Below the pieces are notes generated by a model. That model was not told the origin of the DNA. It searched no databases and saw only the letters and a program-made list of their open reading frames with translations. From Streptomyces lincolnensis (GTDB lineage: Bacteria; Actinomycetota; Actinomycetes; Streptomycetales; Streptomycetaceae): a stretch of DNA of 64,000 nucleotides. Made by a program: the position numbers and the translations under genes. The stretch lies in contig NZ_JAIHON010000005.1 in the NCBI RefSeq assembly GCF_021173675.1, forward strand, positions 310,001-374,000, written 5' to 3'. The stretch's first letter is position 1, and the number at the start of each line of letters is the position of its first letter. Below, in pieces: positions 9,368 through 16,110 of this stretch.

Positions 9368-10285
9368 ATGTGGTGGGGAGTGGCCGCGGCCCTGCTGGCG
9401 AACGCGCTGTACAGCGTGGGATTCGTGCTGGAGAAAAGGGCGTTGACGTCCCTGCCGCAGGTGACGGTCCGTCAACCGGTGCGGCTGCTGGGGCTGGTGC
9501 TGCGCAGCCCGTTGTGGATCGGGGGGTCGCTCGCGCTGGCCTCCGGGTTCGCCGCGCAGCTTGCGGTCTACCGCACCCTGCCGATCGCCGCCGCGCAGGG
9601 CATCTTCGTCTCCGGTCTCGTCCTGCTCGTACTGCTGTCCGCCCGGCTGCTGGGCGAGGAGACCACCGGCCGGGAGCGGTACGCGCTGGGCGCGATCCTG
9701 GCCGCGCTGCTGATGGTGGTGCTGTCGCTGCGGGAGGGCGCGGACACCGTCAGTCAGAGCGCGCCGTATCCGCTGGTCCTGCTGGTGTGCGTGCCCTCGC
9801 TCGCGACGGGCGTGTGGCTGTACAACGCGGCCGAGCGGCGCAGCCGCCACCGCCATCGCGCGCCGACCACCGGTGTGGAGTACGGCGTGGCGGTGGGCCT
9901 GCTGTACGGCGTCAGCTCGCTCGCCATCAAGGGCGTGTCGAGCCATCTGACCGGGAGCGGCCTCGGCGGCGCGATCGTCGGCCTGCTGCGCTCCCCGTAT
10001 CCGTATCTGCTGCTCTTCACCGGCGCGTTCGGGCTGGTCATGTCGCAGGCGGCGCTCCAGCGCTGCCGGGCCTCGCTGATCGTGCCGGTGTGCACGACGG
10101 TGACCTGTCTGTACACGGCGGTGCTCGGCACGCTCTCGTTCGGCGAGGCGCTGCCCCAGGACCCGCTGCGGCTCGCGCTGCGGCTGGCGGGCATCGCGCT
10201 CGCCGTCGCCGTCCTGCTGTCCATGCCGAAACACGACCGAGCGCCGCAAGAACCCATCGGTGCCAGGGAGTTGACCCCACCATGA
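9368..10285 (+). CDS. DMT/EamA-like integral membrane transporter
   Basis: A 305-aa membrane protein with about nine or ten hydrophobic helices in two similar halves. It opens M-W-W-G-V-A-A-A-L-L-A-N-A-L-Y-S, the typical first helix of drug/metabolite transporter and NIPA-type proteins. A charged cytoplasmic loop (E-R-R-S-R-H-R-H-R near residue 157) splits the halves. It may move an isoprenoid-linked sugar, a polyamine or a small metabolite; the substrate cannot be told. Start ATG 9368 follows GAGGGGG at 9353-9359. The ATG at 9361 is in another frame. The stop overlaps the Trm112-like gene (ATGA 10282-10285), so the two are probably co-translated. Confidence 0.8.
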   Translation: MWWGVAAALLANALYSVGFVLEKRALTSLPQVTVRQPVRLLGLVLRSPLWIGGSLALASGFAAQLAVYRTLPIAAAQGIFVSGLVLLVLLSARLLGEETTGRERYALGAILAALLMVVLSLREGADTVSQSAPYPLVLLVCVPSLATGVWLYNAAERRSRHRHRAPTTGVEYGVAVGLLYGVSSLAIKGVSSHLTGSGLGGAIVGLLRSPYPYLLLFTGAFGLVMSQAALQRCRASLIVPVCTTVTCLYTAVLGTLSFGEALPQDPLRLALRLAGIALAVAVLLSMPKHDRAPQEPIGARELTPP

Positions 10286-10506
10286 ACCCCGACGACCCAC
10301 TGCTGAAGATCCTCGCCTGCCCGCTCGACAAGGGCGCGCTGCATCTGGTCCTCCCGGACGGTCCGGCGCAGGCCGAGGTGCTCTACAACCCGCGCCTGCA
10401 CCGCCGTTACCCGATCGTCGACGGCATTCCGCAGCTGCTGCCGTCCTCCGGGGAGCAGGTCTCGGACGACGAGCACGAGGACCTCCTCAAGCGGATGGCA
10501 CCGTGA
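10282..10506 (+). CDS. Trm112-family small protein
   Basis: A 74-aa protein with the Trm112/UPF0434 signature L-K-I-L-A-C-P-L-D-K-G near the N-terminus and Y-P-I-V-D-G-I-P-Q-L-L-P toward the C-terminus. Only one Cys of the usual zinc site is present (C-P-L-D rather than CPxC), so it probably does not bind zinc. Family members stabilise or activate SAM-dependent methyltransferases. It is coupled by overlap to the transporter upstream and to the FkbM methyltransferase downstream (GTGA 10503-10506), so either the FkbM enzyme or the methyltransferase at 8614 is a plausible partner. Confidence 0.82.
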   Translation: MNPDDPLLKILACPLDKGALHLVLPDGPAQAEVLYNPRLHRRYPIVDGIPQLLPSSGEQVSDDEHEDLLKRMAP

Positions 10507-11336
10507 CCGGCCCGGCGCGCACCTGGGCGGCCCGGGTGGCCCCGCATCTGCCGACCCGGCTGGTCGCCGCGGCGGCGCGGGCCGTGTACCCGCGCTTCGA
10601 GCCGGAGCTGGCGCGGCTCGCGGAGCTGTGCCCGGCCGACTGCGGCACGGCCGTGGACGTCGGCGGCTGGTACGGCCCCTGGACCCGGCGGCTGTCGAGA
10701 CGGGCCCGCCGGGTGGTGACCGTGGAACCGGTGCCGCACCTGGCGCGGCTGCTGACCGCGGCGGCCCCGGCGAACGTCCGCGTGATCGCGGCCGCCGCCT
10801 CCGACCAGCCCGGCACGGCCCGGCTGTGGCTGCCGCCGGACGACGCGGGCGACCGAGGCGTGTCCTCCCTGGTCCGCCGGGACATCCACGGCCGGGCACT
10901 GGAGGTGCCCTGCATCACCCTCGACGACCTCGGCCTGACGAACGTCGACTTCGTCAAGATCGACGTCGACGGCAGCGAGCTCGCGGTACTGCGCGGCGCG
11001 ACCGGCATCCTGGCCCGCGACCGGCCCGCCCTCTTCGTCGAGCTGGAGTCCCGCATCCAGCCGATCTCCCCGGTGGTGACCTACCTGTCCCTGCTCGGCT
11101 ACGACGGCTGGGTGCTGCCCGGCGACTCCTGGGTGCCGCTGGCCTCCTTCCCCCTGGAGGACCACCAGTCCACGGCCTCCTACGTCGTCGCCCACGGCCT
11201 GCTCCGCCGCGTCCTGCCCTTCCGCGACCGCCCCCGGTACGTCAACTCGGTCCTGTTCCTGCCCGACGGCCGCCGACCCGGCTCCTCGGGCGTGGGGGAC
11301 GATGGTGGACATGCCCTCCGGAAAGCCCCCCGCTAG
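10503..11336 (+). CDS. FkbM-family methyltransferase
   Basis: A 277-aa enzyme with SAM-binding A-V-D-V-G-G-W-Y-G (about residues 49-57), V-E-P-V-P as motif II, and the FkbM hallmark F-V-K-I-D-V-D-G-S-E-L-A-V-L-R-G (about 153-168). FkbM enzymes O-methylate sugars and natural-product hydroxyls. The operon position points to a glycan or lipid-linked saccharide. Start GTG 10503 overlaps the Trm112 stop. The last 35 bases overlap the next gene in another frame. The last dozen residues are Gly/Arg-rich and may be unstructured. Confidence 0.85.
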   Translation: MTGPARTWAARVAPHLPTRLVAAAARAVYPRFEPELARLAELCPADCGTAVDVGGWYGPWTRRLSRRARRVVTVEPVPHLARLLTAAAPANVRVIAAAASDQPGTARLWLPPDDAGDRGVSSLVRRDIHGRALEVPCITLDDLGLTNVDFVKIDVDGSELAVLRGATGILARDRPALFVELESRIQPISPVVTYLSLLGYDGWVLPGDSWVPLASFPLEDHQSTASYVVAHGLLRRVLPFRDRPRYVNSVLFLPDGRRPGSSGVGDDGGHALRKAPR

Positions 11337-11898
11337 CCCCTTCACCCCGCTCGACTTCCAGCTGGTCCTGCTGCGCCGCATGGCCGACCACAACCCGGAT
11401 CCGGTGGAGGACGCCCGGCACACGCTGGGCGTCTCGGTCGCCCAGATGCGCGAGGCCAACAAGCGGTGGCAGGCGATGGTCCGGTCGCCGCGCTCGCGGG
11501 CCGCCGCCTCCCGGTACCGCTCCGTCCTCGGCGCGCCCGAGTCGGTGCTCACCCGCAGGGTCGGCGACCTGGAGTGCGAGGCCTGGCTGTGGCCGGTGCC
11601 GCTCTGGCCCGACCTGCGCTTCGAGGTGCTCCTCGCCCCGAACGGCGCCGTCTGGAACGAGTGGCTGGTCCGCGCCCCCGGCGCCGAACCGCCCGTCCTG
11701 CGCACCCTCGCCGACCTCACCCCCTGGTCCTGCACGGTCGACGAGGCCGCCCGCGCCTTCGCCCCCGCCCGCCCGCTGGAGGGCACGGCCCCGACCCGCT
11801 GGGGGCTGTCCTTCGCCGCTCCGGACGCGGAGGGGGTACGGCGTGATGTCGTCGCCGAGTTCACGTGGGGGTTGTTGCAGCGGGTCGCTCCGCGGTAG
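11302..11898 (+). CDS. Conserved-looking hypothetical protein
   Basis: I do not recognise this 198-aa protein as a named family. It has an alpha-helical N-terminal part (F-Q-L-V-L-L-R-R-M-A-D-H-N) and a W/P-rich beta-type C-terminal part (L-W-P-V-P-L-W-P-D-L-R-F-E-V-L-L-A-P-N-G), with no signal peptide or membrane helix, so it is probably cytoplasmic. Codon third positions stay G/C-rich to the end, which supports real coding. ATG 11302 overlaps the FkbM gene by 35 bp; ATG 11311 in the same frame is an alternative. It is the last gene of the run before a clear promoter-like gap. Confidence 0.6.
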   Translation: MVDMPSGKPPASPFTPLDFQLVLLRRMADHNPDPVEDARHTLGVSVAQMREANKRWQAMVRSPRSRAAASRYRSVLGAPESVLTRRVGDLECEAWLWPVPLWPDLRFEVLLAPNGAVWNEWLVRAPGAEPPVLRTLADLTPWSCTVDEAARAFAPARPLEGTAPTRWGLSFAAPDAEGVRRDVVAEFTWGLLQRVAPR

Positions 11899-11952
11899 CG
11901 GGGGCTCTGCGGTAGCGGGGGCGGAATCGATGAATCGATATCGAAGCGCTTC
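11892..11952. promoter_or_regulatory. Clustered short repeats and a palindrome upstream of the binding-protein gene
   Basis: GCGGTAGCGGGGGC occurs twice (about 11892 and 11909), spanning the stop of the gene before. GAATCGAT is then repeated in tandem (11924-11931, 11932-11939), followed by the perfect palindrome GAAGCGCTTC (11943-11952). The palindrome resembles LacI-family half-site arrangements. The region is less G+C-rich than its surroundings and precedes the start at 12049 by about 100 bp. Regulatory function is inferred. Confidence 0.4.
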
Positions 11953-12048
11953 CGGAATCCATTGCAACGCACAGTCAACAGGGCTTACCTTACATCTCCC
12001 TTGACATCAGGCGCAGTTGGCCGCACTCCGGACCCGAAGAGGTTTTCC

Positions 12049-14826
12049 GTGCCCACACCGCCCCCTGCCCCGACGGGCTTCCCCGACGACGAGGGAGCCG
12101 ACGACTTCGTACGGATGTTCCGGCAGGCCTTGGCGCCCGCCGAACGGGAATCGCTGGCGTACACCCCGCCCCTCGTCATCCTCGACGTCGGAGACGGCGG
12201 AGACGGCGGGGCGGAGTACGACGCCCGGGTGCGCCGTGTGGTCGAGGCGCTGGAGCGGGCCTCGCGGAACGACCAGGACCGGCAGACGGTCCCGCACGCC
12301 CTCGTCAGGGCCTCGAAGGACAGTGATCTGCTGAGCGTCACCGCCGCCCGGGGTCTGTTCTTCGGTCTGCCCAAGAACATGACGCCGGACCGGCTTCCGG
12401 GCTTCTGGCCGCTGTCGGACTCCGTCTCGTACATACGCGACCTCGGCCAGGGGGCCACCGCACCCGGCTCCCAAACCCTGCGCGATCACGCCTTCAAGCA
12501 GCTGCGCCTCAACCGACGGCAGCGGCACGAGGGCGGTCCGCAGGTCTTCCTCTGGGCGCTCGGCGGCGGCGACGCTACCCAGATCGGCGGGTGGCGCGGC
12601 TTCCTGCTCGGCCTCCTCTGGCACCCGATCACCCGTACCCTCCCGCGGTGGCGCTGGGAGCGGCGCAAGACCCGCAGGCTGATGCGCCCCGGATTTCTTG
12701 CCCGCCGCAGACGCCAGGGGTGGCTGCGCGAGGCGTTGGGCATGGCCGAGGGCTCCGAGACCGTGTTCGAGGTCATGGACGAGGTCGCGGACCGGCAGCT
12801 GCCCCGGCTGGCCCTGCCCGAAGGCCACCCGCGGCACCAGGAATCCCTGGTCGCCTTCGAGAAGCTGCTGACCCGGGCGCTGCTCGAAGACCTCGCCGAT
12901 CCCCCGGTCGGCCGTCGGCGGCCCCTGCGGCGGCGCCGTACCGCCCGACCCCTGCTGCTGGTTCCGATACCCCGGGACGGTGCACCGGGCGTGGCGGCCG
13001 TCGAGCGGTTCCTACGCGCTTTCCAGGAGGAGCGCGGCCACACGGCGGGCCGGCCCGGTCCTCTCGTCGTCGCGGTCGGCCGGCCCTCGCAGCGGTTGCT
13101 CACCGCACTGGGCGGGCCGACGGCGATCGGACTCGGTCAGGCGGGCCGGTTGCTCCCGCAGTCACAGCCGCCCGCCGGCCCGGCCCTGGTGAGGCTGCGG
13201 GACGAGCCGTTCGAACGGGACGGAATCGTCGTACGGCGCTGCCTCCCACGGATGTTCCGGCTCGGCGGACGCGCCGTCGCCACCACCGCGATGACCGGCA
13301 TCAGCCTGTTCGCGATCCTGGTCTGCGTCGGCGCGTGGAAGATCATCAATGGCCCAGACGTCTCCTACGAGTGTGTCGGCGGCACGCAGACCGTGGCCGA
13401 GGGCGCGGGCGCCAGGATCGATGTGCGGGCCACGGAGTGGCACCAGTCGGTCAGGGACCGGATCGACCAGGAGAACAAGCGCGTCATCCGCGACTACGCG
13501 AAGCGCCGGACCGTACGGACCGTCGTGGCCTTCGTCTCCGACCCGCCCGTCGGCGTGGACGCGATCCGTTTCGACGGCCTCATCCCCGAGCTGCGCGGCA
13601 TCGCGCTGTGGCAGCAGGAACTGAACGACCAGGCGGTCAACGACCCGTCCCTGGTGCCGCTGCTCGTCGACGTCCGCACCACCGGGGAGTCGTTCGGCAA
13701 CGCCGAGGCCGAGGCCGAGAAGCTGGTCCGCGAGGTCCGCGACGAAGCGGGGCAGCCCGCGTACGAGAGAGTCGTCGGCGTCCTCGGATTCGCGCAGAGC
13801 CGCGAGTCGACCCAGGCCGCGCTCAAGGTGCTCGACCGGGCCAGGATCCCGCTCATCGGCACCACCGCGACCGCCGACGAGATGCAGAACGCCGCCCGTA
13901 CCGGCTACTGGCCGTTCACGCCGAGCAACTCGACGGAGGCCGCCATCGAGGCCGCGTTCGCGAGCCGGGAGAACATCGTCGTCCACGAAGGCTCCGAGAC
14001 CCAGTGCACTCCCGCGCGGCACGCCCTCGTGATCGAGAGCTCCGCCGATCTCTACAGCCGCAGTCTGGCCGACAAGTTCACCGCCGAATTCCCCGGCACC
14101 GAGCCGGTGTTCGACTACAACCAGGAGAACCAGTACGGCGACGGCGGGCCGCCGGTCACGATGCGGACGTCCAGCGCCGACACCCTGACCAAGCAGCTCT
14201 GCGCGGCCCTGCGCGAGCAGCCCGACTCCGTCGTCTACTGGTCGGCCCGGGCCAAGGACTTCAGCGCGTTCGTCAACGCCATGGACCGGTCGGGCACCTG
14301 CACCGACCACGACATCACCGTCCTCGGCGGCAACGAACTCACCAACGTGGCGCAGACCGGCGTCTTCGCGGAGAAGGACTGGCTGCGCCTCTACTACTCC
14401 GCGCACCGGCTCCCGTCCACGGACGAACAGGCCAGCACGAAGACCAAGCAGTTCGTCAGGAGGTACACCGCCTTCGTCGAGGACACCACCACGGGCACCG
14501 ACCCCTGGCGCCAGGACGGCCACTCCGCAGTCTCCTACGACGCCTTCCACGTCCTGTCCCAGGCGGTGATCGAGGCCTATCAGGCGGACCCGACCGTCAG
14601 CCGGGCCAACGTGCTGCACTCACTCCAGGACGGCATCTCCTTCGACGGTGCCACCGGGTACGTCTCCTACGGCGCCGACGTCAACGCCCCGCCCGTCGAC
14701 AAGACCCTGGTCCTGCTCCGGCAGGTGGCGAACCAGCCGGAGGCGGTGGTGGCGTGCGGGGCGTACCAGCAGGGCGAGGACTATCGGTACCAGAAGCAGG
14801 GGGTGCCGTGTGACGCCGCAGGGTGA
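12049..14826 (+). CDS. Transmembrane protein with an extracytoplasmic periplasmic-binding-protein (type 1) domain
   Basis: A 925-aa protein in three parts. Residues 1-400 are cytoplasmic, Arg-rich and without a recognisable motif. A single membrane helix lies near 408-430. The extracellular region (about 440-925) resembles branched-chain-amino-acid-type ligand-binding proteins: it has V-V-G-V-L-G-F-A-Q-S, I-P-L-I-G-T-T-A-T-A-D-E and Y-W-P-F-T-P-S-N, the pattern of a Leu/Ile/Val-binding fold. No transporter partner is encoded nearby, so it looks more like a ligand sensor than an importer part. GTG 12049 follows AAGAGG (12037-12042); the frame extends to 11962 but upstream residues look non-coding. 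The stop is 40 bp from the convergent ATP-grasp gene. Confidence 0.7.
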   Translation: MPTPPPAPTGFPDDEGADDFVRMFRQALAPAERESLAYTPPLVILDVGDGGDGGAEYDARVRRVVEALERASRNDQDRQTVPHALVRASKDSDLLSVTAARGLFFGLPKNMTPDRLPGFWPLSDSVSYIRDLGQGATAPGSQTLRDHAFKQLRLNRRQRHEGGPQVFLWALGGGDATQIGGWRGFLLGLLWHPITRTLPRWRWERRKTRRLMRPGFLARRRRQGWLREALGMAEGSETVFEVMDEVADRQLPRLALPEGHPRHQESLVAFEKLLTRALLEDLADPPVGRRRPLRRRRTARPLLLVPIPRDGAPGVAAVERFLRAFQEERGHTAGRPGPLVVAVGRPSQRLLTALGGPTAIGLGQAGRLLPQSQPPAGPALVRLRDEPFERDGIVVRRCLPRMFRLGGRAVATTAMTGISLFAILVCVGAWKIINGPDVSYECVGGTQTVAEGAGARIDVRATEWHQSVRDRIDQENKRVIRDYAKRRTVRTVVAFVSDPPVGVDAIRFDGLIPELRGIALWQQELNDQAVNDPSLVPLLVDVRTTGESFGNAEAEAEKLVREVRDEAGQPAYERVVGVLGFAQSRESTQAALKVLDRARIPLIGTTATADEMQNAARTGYWPFTPSNSTEAAIEAAFASRENIVVHEGSETQCTPARHALVIESSADLYSRSLADKFTAEFPGTEPVFDYNQENQYGDGGPPVTMRTSSADTLTKQLCAALREQPDSVVYWSARAKDFSAFVNAMDRSGTCTDHDITVLGGNELTNVAQTGVFAEKDWLRLYYSAHRLPSTDEQASTKTKQFVRRYTAFVEDTTTGTDPWRQDGHSAVSYDAFHVLSQAVIEAYQADPTVSRANVLHSLQDGISFDGATGYVSYGADVNAPPVDKTLVLLRQVANQPEAVVACGAYQQGEDYRYQKQGVPCDAAG

Positions 14827-14866
14827 CACCTGGGCGTGCGGGTGAGGACCCGCTCCGTCTGGAGTC

Positions 14867-15748
14867 TCAGCCGGCGGCCGCCGCCAGCACCGCCTCGACC
14901 ACCCGCGCCACCGAGTCCGGGTGCAGGAACAGGAACAGGTTCGGCTCGACCAGCTCCAGCTCCATCACGCGGGGCAGCCCGTCCTCCCCGTCCACGAGGT
15001 CGACCCGCGCGTACAGCAGCTCGGGCGTGCCCGGTACGGCGGCCAGGGCGCGCTCGGCGACCGAGAGTTCGGCCGGCGTCGGGGTCCACGGCTCCAGGCC
15101 GGGATGGGCGACCTTGTCCGCGTCGAAGGCCGTGCCGGGCGCGAGCACGGCCCGCTTGCGGCTGGCGTGCAGCAGCCTCCCGCCGCAGAACTGCACCGCC
15201 CGCTCCCCACCCGCGTCGATGCCGCGCATGTACGGCTGCACCATCGCGGTGAGCCCCTCGGCGTGCATCCGCTCCAGATGCCGTACGGCACTGTCGTGCT
15301 GCTCGGGGGTGTAGCGGGCGGCGTACCGGGCGCCCGCCCCGGAGGTGGGCTTGACGACGTACTCGTGATCGTCGGGCAGGTCGGCCGGGCCGACCGGGTC
15401 GCCGGGCGCGAGGTACCGGGTGGGCACGACGGGCACGCCGGCCGCCGCCAGCTCCCCGAGGTACCGCTTGTCGGTGTTCCACCGCACGACGTCGACCGGG
15501 TTGGCGAGCCGGGTGACCTTGGCGCACCGCTCGGCCCAGGCCAGGAACTCGGCCGCCCGCCAGCTGTAGTCCCAGGTCGAGCGGAGGACGGCGAGGTCGT
15601 AGCCGCCCCAGTCCACACCGGGGTCGTCCCACACCACCGCGTCCGCCCCGGCTCCGGCCGCGCGCAGCGCCTCCACCAGCACGGGAAGGTCGCGGTCCTT
15701 GCTGGGCTCCGGTCCGGGGTCGTAGGTGACGAGGGCGACTCGGGGCAC
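14867..15748 (-). CDS. ATP-grasp domain protein (RimK/glutathione-synthetase-like)
   Basis: A 293-aa enzyme with the ATP-grasp layout. It has an N-terminal pre-ATP domain (V-A-L-V-T-Y-D, L-R-S-T-W-D-Y), the lysine strand E-Y-V-V-K-P-T-S-G-A-G followed by a Ser/Gly-rich loop, V-Q-P-Y-M-R-G-I, and the metal-binding strand R-V-D-L-V-D-G with E-L-E-L-V-E-P-N-L. The family forms amide or peptide bonds through acyl phosphates. It is a single gene facing the preceding one, so substrates cannot be inferred from context. Similar single-gene proteins are often annotated as hypothetical ATP-grasp proteins. Confidence 0.83.
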   Translation of the reverse strand: MPRVALVTYDPGPEPSKDRDLPVLVEALRAAGAGADAVVWDDPGVDWGGYDLAVLRSTWDYSWRAAEFLAWAERCAKVTRLANPVDVVRWNTDKRYLGELAAAGVPVVPTRYLAPGDPVGPADLPDDHEYVVKPTSGAGARYAARYTPEQHDSAVRHLERMHAEGLTAMVQPYMRGIDAGGERAVQFCGGRLLHASRKRAVLAPGTAFDADKVAHPGLEPWTPTPAELSVAERALAAVPGTPELLYARVDLVDGEDGLPRVMELELVEPNLFLFLHPDSVARVVEAVLAAAAG

Positions 15749-16110
15749 GGCGGGGGTCCCTTCTCATACGGCTCGTAGGCCCGCAGGGTCTTCAACTGCT
15801 GGGTGTTTGGCTTAAGCAGGCTGGTTGATGCTGCTTCGTGTCATCAGCGCGGATCCTCAGGATCCACCCACGCTTTCGTCCTGTTTATCCATGATTTACG
15901 CCAGTTTCGAGAGTTGCGGGTGTTCGCCGTCTCGTCCTCGTCGGATGCCGGCGATCGTAGTCTTCCCGTGTCTTTCCCCGGCCTTCCCGCACCCCGGGGT
16001 GCGGGAAGGCCGTGTCCTTGTGTGGCTGTCAGTCGTTAGGCCGATCGGAGTGCCTGGACGCGGCCGCTCCTGACGATGACCGGACACGTGCGGGAAGCGG
16101 GGTGGCAGGC
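15749..16110. other. Gap between the ATP-grasp gene and the TnpB-like gene
   Basis: 362 bases without a supported gene. The first part is relatively A+T-rich (about 15800-15910) and probably holds promoters for the divergent genes. The second part holds a 34-bp perfect palindrome (listed separately). Short open frames here lack codon bias. Confidence 0.5.
15979..16012. repeat. 34-bp perfect palindrome upstream of the TnpB-like gene
   Basis: Seventeen bases on each side of the centre at 15995/15996 are exactly complementary, starting CGGCCTTCCCGCACCCC. The inner arms CCGCACCC/GGGTGCGG recur in the hairpin at 18032-18078 inside the 3' end of the TnpB-like frame. It could be an element-end structure, a terminator-like cruciform or an operator. 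Confidence 0.75.
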
